64,000 bases of DNA from positions 11,619,734-11,683,733 of the forward strand of contig NC_092353.1 in NCBI RefSeq assembly GCF_963676685.1, given 5' to 3'. Below the pieces are notes generated by a model. It did not search any database, was not told the DNA's origin, and saw only the letters and a list, made by a program, of their open reading frames with translations. Position 1 is the first letter of the stretch; every line of letters starts with the position of its first letter. Of this stretch, positions 10,629-21,888 are shown in pieces. Made by a program: the position numbers and the translations under genes. The stretch comes from Mytilus edulis. Its lineage: Eukaryota; Mollusca; Bivalvia; Mytilida; Mytilidae.

Positions 10629-12815
10629 GGGGTAAATTCAGTAAAAAATCTCCCATTGACTTTAATGCTAATCTATGTATGGAATAAAATTTATACCTGA
10701 TTTACCTTTAGAAATTGGAAACTTTCATATAACATTCATGAAAGTACAAATGTAGCCCTATCTTTTGCACTAATAAAAACATAGGGTCATGCGGCATTTT
10801 TGGGCATCCACATGGCCTTGTTTACAAACAATGAAGATTCGCACTGAATTCCTATACTGACCCCCATTGCTTTTCAACCCTGTAGTAAAAAAAAATAGTA
10901 CATTCAGCATTTATTTTTTATTTTTTGTCAACTCTAGTTTTGATCCATCTGCCAAAAATATTTATTAAAAACATTATCTACCAATCAGAAGAGCATATGA
11001 CTTCAGTGTTATACAGAAAGCTCTCCCCGAAATGGGCGGTCCCTGATGATGTATATTTATTTACTGAATTTACCCCTATAAGGGACTTTTTTACTTCTTT
11101 TCCCACTTTTTTTGTAATAAACATGTAAGGTATCCAATTTTCAAGTTCCAGTTTCAATACAACATTCATAAATGCTGAGTTTGTAAAGATAGAGCAAAAT
11201 TTATACAACAGCCCATACTGCGACCAATGTATATTTGGTATATAAAGTTGCACATTGACTGTTTTTAAAAGAATGGTGTAAAATACTATGTTTAATACAT
11301 ATGAATTGTTTTCTGTGTTTGCTTTGACCAGTATTGCAAGTACACATAGAAACTAAAGACTTGGTGTACTCTTAGTTAAATTTTTCCTTATATGGAAGTT
11401 TTTGATTAAATACCCTGAAAAGAGCACAAAAGGACTTTTTAAAGGCTTTTTTAAAGGCTTTTTTTTTTTTGAACAGCGGTATACTACTGTTGCCTTTATT
11501 AAGCAGTTTGATACCAAATAAAACAACAATTATGTTTCATTATACTAAATCTGTGTTTTAATTACTTTTAAAGTTCACAAAATGTCATTGACAATCACTC
11601 TGCAGAAATTCCTGTTACCCCAACATCAGGATGGATTCTTCGCCAAAACTAGACAGCCAAAACTGAAGTAGAAAAAAGTGCCAAATATGAATAAATAAGT
11701 CTAAATGTAACCAAACTTTGCATTTGGAAGATTAAAGTTACAATTAAGAATATTTAAATGCAATTATTTAACAAAAAAATCCAATCACAAACATGTTAAC
11801 ACTAGTTTCCTAGATGAAGGACATGTAATCATGAAAAGTTCTCTAGTTTAGTTTTTAAATAAAGAATCGCAATGCGTTATGTGAAAATAAATAAATATCT
11901 TCATGCGGTCAGATTATTTGAGTGTTAAAATACTAGAAAAGTGCTTATTTACCACTTGTTCTACAACTTAACATGGGGAACACAGCTAAAAAAAATCACT
12001 TTGTCAAAGGGAGGTAATCCATTTTTTCATATGATTTTATATATAATATGAGGAGAAATATGTGCAAAATGTGATGTAAATGGGGAGAATATTTGTGCCT
12101 TTCATTGATATCATAACTCTAAAGTGTCATTTTTATTGTTTCTTTCAATCTGCACACAGAAACTGATTTTTAACATGTACCCCATGCTTCCTCTCACAGT
12201 ACACTCAGTGCATCCTGAATAGCCGCGGCTAAGATAGAAATTTGTGTAAAAAACAACTTCAAATGGTTCCAAAATCCTTCCATTACATTAAAATTTACAG
12301 GAAATGAGTTTGTGGATTATTGTGTGGCCTTGAACAAGTACTGTGAAAGAGTGCATATTTTCCTATAGGGGTAAATTCAGTAAAAAATCTCCCATTGACT
12401 TTAATGCTAATCTATGTATGGAATTAAATTTATACCTGATTTACCTTTAGAAATTGGAAACTTTCATATAACATTCATGAAAGTACAAATGTAGCCCTAT
12501 CTTTTGCACTAATAAAAACATAGGGTCATGCGGCATTTTTGGGCATCCACATGGCCTTGTTTACAAACAATGAAGATTCGCACTGAATTCATATACTGAC
12601 CCCCATTACTTTTCAACCCTGTAGTAAAAAAGATTAGTACATTCAGCATTTATTTTTTATTTTTTGTCAACTCTAGTTTTGATCCATCTGCCAAAAATAT
12701 TTATTAAAAACATTATCTACCGATCAGAAGAGCATATGACTTCAGTGTTATACAGAAAGCTCTCCCCTAAATGGGCGGTCCCTGATGACGTATATTTATT
12801 TACTGAATTTACCCC
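10629..12815. mobile_element. Composite or cointegrate-like insertion: two 448-bp elements in direct orientation
   Basis: Copy A (10629-11076) and copy B (12368-12815) are each 448 bp and nearly identical. Each starts GGGGTAAATTCAGTAAA and ends TTTACTGAATTTACCCC, which are perfect inverted termini. They flank a 1291-bp segment (11077-12367) that begins and ends with TATA. The outer flanks carry a 4-bp duplication TGAA (10625-10628 and 12816-12819), and intact TLRs read cttgaagaattg here. The segment includes a fragment reading GAACAGCGGTATACTACTG, shared with family C. There is no transposase. The TG..CA ends, primer-binding site and polypurine tract of a retrotransposon are absent. Confidence 0.75.
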
Positions 12816-14015
12816 TGAAGAATTGTATGTAGAACATAACATGGCTGGTGATTTGTACAATGTGGAAATTATAAGCGGTCATAGCCTTCGAGTGTTAAGC
12901 TTGAAAGACAATGAAATATTGTCTTGGAAGTTTTACAGGAATTATAAATGTAGAGTATTTTGATATGTCTGGATGGAGATGCGAAAAGCTGTCACATAAC
13001 TTGCTTTATGGTTTCCCGAATTTAAATACATTGCCAGCAAGTGGGTCACATCTAGGAAAATGATTTGTAAACACTGCTAGAGCAGGGTATTTCGTGAGTA
13101 AAAACCTGAGATTGCAAGATATTTATCCTTCGTCTAATAGGATAAACTGTTTACCAGATGTTTTTTTTTTGCGTCCGTTTTAGCAGTTATCAATGCAACA
13201 GTTAACATGTCGTATAACAATCTCACAATATTTCCTAAATTTCATACAAGTATCAAAACATTGCAAATAATTGATTTGACCTTTAACAGTAATACACATG
13301 ACAAAGATATTGAACGAATAGAAAAGCTTGGAGAAGTTGATATACTCTTGAGAGGTAATTCCTTTCAATGTTCATGTAAAACCTTACAGTTTTTAAAATG
13401 ATTAAGTGAGACAAAACGAATTCAGGATATTTTACATCTAACCTGTGTAACTGAAAAGGCCTCTAGAAGGTTTATGTCTGAACTTATGTCAAACTTAAAG
13501 ACATTTGAGATTTCATGCAAAACGAAATTCCGCTTGCTGTGTCTATAACCTCCATCATCATACTTGCTATGATATTAATCGTCGAATTCTTTCGATATAA
13601 ATATGCTGTTGAGTACCTATTGTTATTATGTCTGGACGCCAAAGACTTTATTGCTGGTTACGGTATAGCAGAAAATGTGGTCAATGCAATCGATTCAAGT
13701 AGAAAGGTTATATTCGTTATAACTGATAATTTCTTAAAGAGTAATTGGGGATCGTATGAAATGGAAATGACCCGTATGCATGCTTTTCAGAAGGGAAGAG
13801 AAGACATGGTGATTGTTGTCGTAAGGGATAATATCAAGGTAACAGATATGCCGGAAACAATGAAGAATATGTGGTTTAAAATTACATGTATCAAAAGGCC
13901 AAACAATGACAACCTGCCATACAATACGGAGGAAATATTTTATGAAAAGATGAAAATGTCTCTGAAAATAAAGGAAGAAACTACTTTGCTATATTCCAGA
14001 AATTCAGCCGTATAA

Positions 14016-16415
14016 AAAGTTTGCCATCATTTCAGAACAATTATCAAATTAAGAAAAAATCGTTGGTTGGTAGAAATGATATGTTTTTATAGATGTGATA
14101 AGAACCATGACACAAGGAAAAGGAGGAGGAGAACATATCCTCAGGCTATGATTTGTATATAAATGTGGTCTTATTCTTAATACAACTGTTACGTAACGGT
14201 TATATAAGTAGCCTGACCATTTTCTCTTATGCTTGTAAGCGTATCACATACTTGTTTTCCTTTTGATTGTGATATAAATCATTTTTATATTTTTTGCACG
14301 GTCAAACTTTTAGTTGTGATTGTTCTTGTGGTTGATATTGCAGAAACACGTGTTGTACTCACAGAATATATTTGTTTTATTGTTGTTTGTTATTAATGTA
14401 TATCAGAATCAGATATGTATCAAACATATGCTTGATTGATTAATGGTGTTAAACGCATTGTATAGTTTTATTGATTATTTAGTGTCGGTCAGTTTCTACT
14501 CGTGGAGGAAACCAAAGTACACAGAGAGAACAATCGAATTTGTATCCTGTTTTTAGTGAGTTAACTTATTATGCAAATTAGCTAACCAGTCCGCGACGCA
14601 TATAAGATAAACATTCCTATCGTTTATCGAAACCTGGTGTGCTGTTGTAAATTCATTTGAATGTGTCCGCTGTTATTCTGTGGTACACATGTAATAATGT
14701 ACTGTTATAATATTCAGTTATGTACTTCTGTGCTAAGTGCTCTTGTTTGTACCGCATTCCTGTTACGTAGTGTGTCAATTAACAAATTTTTTTAACATTG
14801 ATATGTAAGCAAGAGTTAACAAAACAACTAGGTGCAACCAACCATGTATCTGTAAAATGTAAAACATGGCAGTTGTTATCTATAGTCCGTTTCTATGTAT
14901 TTTAGCGTTTATTTTTGTTGTAGCTCAATGTTTTAGTTGTTCCGTTTTTTTCCCTGTTTTATTTGACGTGTTTCCCTCGGTTTTAGCTTTTTACCCGAAT
15001 ATGTGTTTGCGTTTAAGACCATGTTATGTAAATTCACATGTTATATCATAAAACATAAAACTATTTAAAAAGAACTTATCATTTGGAAATAATGCTTAAA
15101 GTTACATCTAAATACTTATTATCAAATCTAAAAAAAAAAATGCTATTGTTGGCTGTTTTACAATTTAGCATTTAAAGCAAGAAGTTTGAATATATTCAGT
15201 TAATTTGTTTGCACCATTTAGAATTATTTAACCAAGGAAAAATGGACGAAAGATTATTTTATGACATTAAAACTCATAGGTCAAAAATTCACTGACAACG
15301 CCATAGTTAAAAATAAATAAGACCGATAGACAAACAATAGTAAAGAAAACAAAACGTAGAAAACTAAAGACTCAGAAACACGAGCCCACAAACAGCTGGC
15401 ATTGATCTCATGTGCTCTGAAAGGGTATGAACTGCTATTCCGTAGGAGGAACTAGACGTGTTGCTCATGGAAACAGGATCGTAGTTAATACATTAAGAAC
15501 ATATCCGCTAGTATATGTTGAAAGGATATTCCACAACAGTGTACCAAATCTTCCTAAAAGTTAATGATTTTAACTTTATCACTTGCAACTATTGGTTTAA
15601 AAGCTTCAATCCTATATTAAGGAATCATGATGGTAAATACAAACCCTCGAATATCGTTTCGACTCCATATATATGCAGGCGCTACTGAATTGTTGCTATA
15701 TAGAAATGCAACAATTGAAAAATAAATAATGTTTTGTCATAAAATTTTGTTTTCAACCTACGCACATATTCAAATACCAGATGTAAGTCAAGACATGAGG
15801 CATATTTAACTGTATCTGTTGTATTCTTTGTATGAAGTTTGATGGCGTAGATGAGTTCAACGTAGTCAACAAATTAAAGCAGAAAGTAAGGTTAATGATT
15901 CTTCCTTCCTAACCAGTTCTTGAAAGAAGTCAGTCGCATACAAAGAAGAAGTCGGCAAAAATAGGGGAACAGTTTGTTTCTATTCAAATGGCAATTGTGT
16001 GTTCAAAACCACGTCCTTCAAACGTAACAAATATGTTGTTAATCAAGAAATGAATCATCTGTTTTATGACAGATTCAGAGAATTTGTTTATTTGAGTTAG
16101 AGTGATGATTTACAAAGTAGAACAAACAAGATAGTTGTATATATTTTGGCTATTGTTTTTATAAAACAAAGCAGAACGAACTCGTTCAATTTTCCATTAC
16201 GTTTGGAATGGGAAATATTTGCAAAGTGTAGAAACGTCACATGTTTTAATACTATTGCAAGATGAAAGAGCATTCTGAGAACGCATTTACTCTAAAAGAT
16301 TTAAAAAATTTTGATTATCCTCATCTAGTGCACACCACCTAATTTAATTAGTTCCACAATGAATTTTAATACCTGTTTTGCTTGCTGATAAAATTGACGA
16401 TGATAATTTAGAAAG
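14016..16415. other. Intergenic DNA downstream of the TLR pseudogene, mostly decayed repeats
   Basis: Positions 14016-14420 match the 3' flank of the TLR ending at 24888, for example TTTTTTGCACGGTCAAACTTTTAG with the copy near 25200. About 14860-15010 carries a fragment of the family C repeat. Positions 15600-16270 are paralogous to 45225-45540 and 46000-46720 downstream of the TLR relic, for example the GCAGGCGCTACTGAATTGTTGC and GCAGACGCTACTGGAATGTTGC stretches. No gene is visible. Confidence 0.6.
15250..15570 (-). repeat. Retroelement 3' tail remnant, minus orientation
   Basis: The stretch from CACTGACAACGCCATAG through GATCTCATGTGCTCTGAAAGG to GAACATATCCGCTAGTA is a diverged reverse copy of the 3' part of the retroelement at 21420-21888. 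The paralogous position downstream of the TLR relic (44455-44760 and 45115-45190) carries the same remnant, so it was probably present before the duplication. Confidence 0.55.
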
Positions 16416-16424
16416 AGGTTTCGT

Positions 16425-17500
16425 GAAAGACCCAGCAATATACTGTTGTTTGTAAAGACACTTTGCAGTTTAGGTATCCAATATATCGATGGAAGACCAA
16501 GCAATATACTGTTGTTTGTAAAGACACTTTGCAGTTTAAGTATCCAATATAGAGATGGAATACCAAGCAATATACTGTTGTTTGTAAAGACACTTTTGTG
16601 GTTTAGGTAACCAATATAGAGATGGAAGACCAAGCAATATACTGTTGTTTGTAAAGACACTTTTGCCGTTTAGGTAACCAATATAGAGATGGAAGACCAA
16701 GCAATATACTGTTGTTTGTAAAGACACTTTTGCGGTTTTGGTATCCAATATAGAGATGGAAGACCAAGCAATATACTGTTGTTTGTAAAGACACTTTTGT
16801 CGTTTAAATATCCAATATACAGATGGAAGACCAAGCAATATACTGTTGTTTGTAAAGACACTTTTGTCGTTTAAGTATCCAATATACAGATGGAAGACCA
16901 AGCAATATACTGTTGTTTGTAAAGACACTTTTGCCGTTTAAGTATCCAATATAGAGATGGAAGTCCAAGCAATATACTGTTGTTTGTAAAGAATCTTTTG
17001 CCGTTTTGGTATCCAATATAGAGATGGAAGACCAAGCAATATACTGTTGTTTGTAAAGACACTTTTGCCGTTTAGGTATCCAACATAAAGATGGAAGACC
17101 AAGCAATATACTGTTGTTTGTAAAGACACTTTTGCCGTTGAGGTATCCAATATAGAGATGGAATACCAAGCAATATACTGTTGTTTGTAAAGACACTTTT
17201 GCCATTTAGGTATCTAATATAGCGATTGAAGACCTAGCAATATACTGTTGTTTGTAAAGACACTTTTGCCGTTAAGGTAACCAATATAGAAATGGAAGAC
17301 CAAGCAATGTACTGTTGTTGGTAAAGACACTTTTGCCGATTAGGTATCCAATATATAGATGGAAGACCAAGTAATATACTGTTGTTTGTAAAGACACTTT
17401 TGCCGTTTAGGTATCCAATATAGAGATGGAAGACCAAGCAATATACTGTTGTTTGTAAATACACTTTGCAGTTCAGGTATCCAATACAGAGATTGAAGAT
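16425..17500. repeat. 67-bp minisatellite, about 16 copies
   Basis: The motif CAATATACTGTTGTTTGTAA recurs about every 66-67 bp from 16436 to 17440, each time followed by AAGACACTTTTGCCGTTTAG-like and TATCCAATATAGAGATGGAA-like sections. Because 67 is not a multiple of three and the unit happens to lack stops on the minus strand, overlapping open frames appear in all minus frames. They are artefacts of the array. A single diverged unit with matching flanks is at about 47512-47590, in the paralogous region downstream of the TLR relic. Confidence 0.95.
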
Positions 17501-18804
17501 CTAGTTGAAATTCTAACGAAACAAAGAGCATGATATTTATCAAGGGGTTTTACCGTTCTTTAAATCAAACAAAATGAAAATAAAATCCACTTCATGTTGA
17601 AGGTTTCGATTATAATCCAGTCATACGATACAACTTCGTATGAATTCGGAAGATTAAATAAGAGAAAAAACTCATTGTAATGTAAAATCAATTAAATGCA
17701 AGTGGGAAAAACATTATATATACAAGGAAGGACACAATTAAACTCCTTAAATTTCGCAATTGAACTTTTTGATATTGTTCATGTCGGAGTGTAAAGAAAA
17801 ATCACGAAGCCACTGAACTAAAAAAAGGAAAAGTCAAATCGGTGGGTCCCTAATCAAATGACAATGAGTCAAAAGCACAAACACATCAAACGAATGGAAA
17901 TTAACTGTCTTATTCCTGACTTGCATTTTTTATTTAATGAATTTTCGCATGTAGAAATAGTTGATTTAACCTGGTTTTATGGCTAGGTTAACTGACATTT
18001 GCATGTTACAGCCGACTTTAAGACTTGTTTTTTTTTTCTAATTGTTGAAGGTTGTACGAATGCCTATAATTATTGACATCCACATTATTTGAACTTTGAT
18101 GGATAGTTGTTTCTTTGAAAATCATACAAAATGTACTTTGATCAACGCTTTAACACCCACATGCAATTACAAAAAGCACAAATTAATTTTTATGTGAGTA
18201 TAAAGTAATTATTGTATGGCCAAACTGATTGGACAGACTAAACTGGTAAATGCCTCATCTTTTCCTTTAGATATATAACAAATGATAAAAACTGCTCACA
18301 GTTACTTTATTTGATCTTTGGCTGACAGTTGTTTCATTGGCAATAGTACTATATCTCCGGTCTATTTCGTATATATCATTTGTTTAGCAGATTTTTTTTT
18401 TAATTTTTGGGAGGGAGGGAAATGTGTTTCACCATCTTAGGTTTCATAAGCAGAATACAAATAAGCAATGTATAAACAGATTTGTTTGTCTTTTAAAAAG
18501 AAAGAGTTTGATATAAGGAAACGGACGAATTATTATGCTATAACTTTTAAAAATTTAACATGTACAATGAAATAACAAAAAAAAACATTATTGAACGTAA
18601 TACTTTCAAAGACGGTGAACAATACATGCATCGTGTCCTTTTGAATTTAAAAGAAAATCAAGGTAAACACTGTCTAATTATATTAGAATAGTACTATACA
18701 CAGGGAAGTTGATAGGTATTGGACATACATTGGTCTGCATACAAAACACTGATACTAGTATCTGCTCACTTAAATTTTCTCTCAATCATTTAGATTAAAG
18801 AATC
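17501..18804. other. Intergenic DNA and 5' flank of the first intact TLR
   Basis: Positions 17560-17735 are one of three paralogous copies (others 27050-27230 and 47990-48175). Positions 17800-18000 hold a family D repeat (CACTGAACTA to TTTAACCTGG). Positions 18440-18800 match the upstream region of the last TLR (near 56200-56620 and 57890-58016), including GCATACAAAACACTGATAC, so the proximal promoter is probably shared. I see no clear TATA box here. Confidence 0.5.
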
Positions 18805-18856
18805 ATGAACATTATTAAGATTATACTTCTTTGGATTGTAACAGCCTTAAAAGAAG
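18805..18856 (+). CDS. Toll-like receptor A, coding exon 1 (signal peptide)
   Basis: The exon encodes MNIIKIILLWIVTALKE plus the first base of the next codon, a typical hydrophobic secretion signal. It ends at a strong donor (G|GTAAGT at 18857). The reading frame joins in phase 1 to the acceptor TTTTTGCAG ending at 22498, giving ...LKEAKGNSNETKC. The same small exon with the same phase is found at the other TLR loci in this window (6893, 41289, 58017), which confirms it. The intron is about 3.6 kb because of retroelement insertions. Confidence 0.85.
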
Positions 18857-19191
18857 GTAAGTTAATTCATTTATTTTAATTGTTACTATATTTCCAGTGG
18901 ATATTCAGTAGATCATTGATGACTGTTTAAGGTTAAGACCATGTACATTTCAACTGATATATGCGATGTCTTCAATAGTTTACAAAACACTTACACTTAC
19001 ACTTTTATCGTCATGTTTGGTGATCAAATTAACACAATTTGTCTGTGATTGTTGATTATGCAATGTTTGGTGATTGTCTTTGCATTTTGTACGTTTAAAT
19101 ATATTTGTATTTTTTAAGCGGTTTTTATATGTGACTTACAAACAGGAGCTAGCAGTTTTTGTTTTACGATATATACTAGTATAGATTGAAA

Positions 19192-19484
19192 ATTTACAAA
19201 TGTGTTATGTTCTACATTGGTCCATATCATAAGTTTTAAAATTGAGAATGGAAATGGGAAATGTGCCAAAGAGACAACAACCCGACCATAGAAAAAAACA
19301 ACAGCAGAAGGTCACCAACAGGTCTTCAATGTAGCGATTTACAAATGTGTTATGTTATACATTGGTCCATATCATAAGTTTTAAAATTGAGAATGGAAAT
19401 GGGGAATGTGCCAAAGAGACAACAACCCGACCATAGAAAAAAACAACAGCAGAAGGTCACCAACAGGTCTTCAATGTAGCGAGA
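19192..19484. repeat. Tandemly duplicated family A insertion in TLR A intron
   Basis: A 145-bp unit is present twice. Each copy holds host intron sequence (ATTTACAAATGTGTTATG, at 19192 and 19337) followed by a reverse family A end (GAGAATGGAAATGGG to GGTCTTCAATGTAGCG). The intron at 58450-58520 has the host part once and no insertion. So the element inserted first and then duplicated together with its flank. Confidence 0.75.
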
Positions 19485-19557
19485 ATTTGAATTCTTAAAG
19501 GGGCACTAGCTATTAGATATGTAAAAGAAAAATTAAGAATGATTTTTTTGTTTCAAG

Positions 19558-21888
19558 CATTAATAGAAGACTTCAGACATGATCTTCTTTGGAAGAAAGA
19601 TAAGAAGTTAGCAATATCCTCTTACTCTACATTCCGCTATATAGATGAGGTTCTTTCACTAAATAATTCAAAACTTGGTGACTATGTTGAACGCATCTAT
19701 CCCATCGAACTAAAGATAAAGGAAACTACAAATACAGTTAAGTCGGCCTCATATCTTAACTTACAACTAGATATTTACAATGAGAGTCTGTTGAAAACAC
19801 ATCTTTACGACAAAAGAGATGATTTCAGCTTTCATATTGTGAACTTTCCATTTCTAATTAGCAACATTCCAGCAGCACCTGCAAACGGGACATGGTAGAT
19901 TGTGGTTTGTCATAATGTCGTCTAATCTTTTAATTACCAAACGTGACTTATTCCCGATTGTCGCTGTTTTGCTGAGTGTGAATTCGCATTACTATAAGAC
20001 GTGTTACGGTACTTGTCAATCCCAAATTCATGTATTTAGTTTAAATGTTTAATGTTATATTTGTAATTCTCATCGGATTTTGTCAAATGTGTTGACGTCT
20101 TTTCTAATATATTTATGTGTTATCGAAAGAAAAAATAATCACCGCCTTCATTTATTAGATTTAATTTTTGTCAACGTAATCTGTACGAAAATTAACGTTT
20201 CAAGTTGGATTCATAACAAACTGGACATATATATACTATAGTTAATTGCTATTAATAAGTATTGTAATATGCATTGTGTTTAAATGCAATATCAGTATTT
20301 AGTTCTATTATAATCTTTAATCAATCCTAATTCTATGTTACTTTTGAGATATAGTTTGTCATATGTGACGTCATTTTTCTGCTGTTTCAGATATTTCATA
20401 AATTCAAATGTGACGTATTTTTTGTGCCTTTTCGCCATCGTATGTGACGTCCTTTTTATGATTTACTGCGTTGAGGCCTGGACTGAGTCGGGTGTGTCTA
20501 TTCTGTGTTGGTCTTTGCATTATGTATTCGTGTTTGATTTCTGTAATGAGTTAATACTTCAGTTTCATTATGTATATCTGTTATATTCATTTGATAAAAT
20601 TTACTGTTTGCAATAGTATTAATTGTTCTAAATAATAAGGATGTTCTTATCCCAAGCATAAAAACATAGCCGTATTTGACACAACCTTTTTCAACTTTTG
20701 ATCTTCAGTGCTGTACAACTTTGTACTTTTTTTCACTTTCGATCTTTTATATCTGGGCGTCACTGGTGAGTCTCATGTGGACGAGGTGCGTTTTTTGCGT
20801 ATTGAATTTTAATCCTGATGTTTTTTGTTATCCATTAATCATGTGTTTCTTTGTTTAATACGTTCTCCTATTTATTTGTATTGTAGTCCTGTAATATTAT
20901 GTTGTCATTTCAATGTTATATTTAACATAGCCATTAAAGTGCGAGGTTTGGCATGCCACAAAACCAGGTTCAACCCACCATTTTTCCTTTTAAAATGTCC
21001 TGTACCAAGTCAGGAATATGGCCATTGTTATATTATTGTTCGTTTCTGTGTGTGTTACATTTTAACGTTGCGTCGTTTGTTTTCTCTTATTTTTGAGTGT
21101 AATTTCACATTGCGATAAGACGTGTCATCGTACTTGTCTATCCCAAATTCATGTATTTGGTTTTGATGTTATATTTGTTATTCTCGTGGGATTTTGTCTG
21201 ATGCTTAGTCCGTTTCTGTGTGTGTTACATTTTAGTGTTGTGTCGTGGTTTTTTTTATATTTAATGCGTTTCCCTCGGTTTTAGTTAGTTACCCCGATTT
21301 TGTTTTTTGTCCATGGATTTATGAGTTTTGAACAGCGATATACTACTGTTGCCTTTAACTATATATATCTCCGAATTGATACAATATTCCCGTGCTTGCA
21401 TTTCTTATCATGATTTTCTTGATAGAGGGTTGCTGCTCAAAGGAAGCTATTAAACTAAGAGTTCCAAATGGGGAAGTTGAAATCAACCCTTCGTAAATTT
21501 TACGGACGCCATCACGAGTTGGTTGACCGTTATCGAATAACCGTTACACAAATTATATCGGATATTTCCTAACGTCGTTACTACAGCCCCCTTCCCTTTC
21601 ATGAATGTTATCTACCGAATTAGACTATTTACTATTTGTTATCACATAAGCCACAAGATGGGTGCCACATATGGAGCAGGATCTGCTTATCCTTCCGGAG
21701 CACCTGAGATCACCCCTAGTTTTTGGTGGGGTTGGTGTTGCTTATTCTTTAATTTTTATATGTTGTGTCATGTGTACTATTGTTTGTCTGTTTGTCTTTT
21801 TTTTTAAATTTTAAGCCATGGCGTTGTCAGTTTATTTGAGATTGATGCGTTTGACTGTCCTTTTGGTATCTTTCGTCCCTCTGTTATA
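19558..21888 (+). mobile_element. Truncated retroelement with reverse-transcriptase C-terminus, split by another repeat
   Basis: Positions 19558-19888 encode the reverse-transcriptase end: FRYIDEVLSLNNSKLGDYV, then ASYLNLQLDIYN, LYDKRDDFSFHIVNFPFL and SNIPAAPANG. The YIDD catalytic motif reads YIDE, which should inactivate it. Coding resumes at 21362 with YISELIQYSRACISYHDFLDRG and then LKSTLRKFYGRHHELVDRY near 21470-21530, with one frameshift, and ends in a stop near 21570. The 3' tail runs to about 21888. I assign it tentatively to Penelope-like or related non-LTR retroelements. The equivalent intron at 58560-58640 lacks it. It adds about 2.3 kb to the intron of TLR A. Confidence 0.65.
19889..21361. 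mobile_element. Family C repeat inserted into the retroelement
   Basis: This 1.47-kb block separates two adjacent codons of the reverse transcriptase (..PAANG and YISELI..). It matches the insertion at 56634-57806 in reverse orientation, for example GTGCTGTACAACTTTGTAC, ATAAGGATGTTCTTATCCC and the end GAACAGCGATATACTACTG. The stretch CATTGCGATAAGACGTGTCA (21108) has a diverged second copy near 19988, so the copy is internally rearranged. No significant coding region was recognised. Confidence 0.6.

Larger units (their letters stand above)
6893..14015 (+). pseudogene. Toll-like receptor pseudogene (multiple lesions, two transposon insertions)
   Basis: This locus is collinear with the intact TLRs at 18805-24888 and 58017-61769. 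The exon 1 relic (6893-6944) keeps the signal peptide and the GTAAGT donor, but its ATG is now TTG. The long exon restarts at 9143 after TTTTTGCAG with AKGYSNETKC and leucine-rich repeats. It is interrupted by a small transposon (9463-9915), shifted by a 38-bp deletion near 10330, and split again by a 2.2-kb composite insertion (10629-12815). Further downstream are a small deletion near 12925, a stop replacing glycine near 13060, indels near 13165 and a Trp-to-stop change near 13398. The last open stretch (13515-14015) encodes the membrane helix and most of the TIR domain. An in-frame loss of about 45 residues removes the juxtamembrane part and the YDAFISYS box. Its 3' flank resembles that of the TLR at 24888. 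Confidence 0.9.

Noticed and set aside
10629..12815. LTR retrotransposon with 448-bp LTRs
   Set aside because: Direct repeats and a short target duplication fit superficially. The ends are GGGG..CCCC inverted repeats, no primer-binding site or polypurine tract is visible, and the inner segment is bounded by its own TATA words. Kept only as an alternative.
16325..17543. Long overlapping minus-strand open frames (up to 133 codons) with repeated peptide motifs
   Set aside because: They are read-through of the 67-bp minisatellite in all three frames. The unit is not a multiple of three and the same peptides appear in shifted frames, so there is no protein selection.
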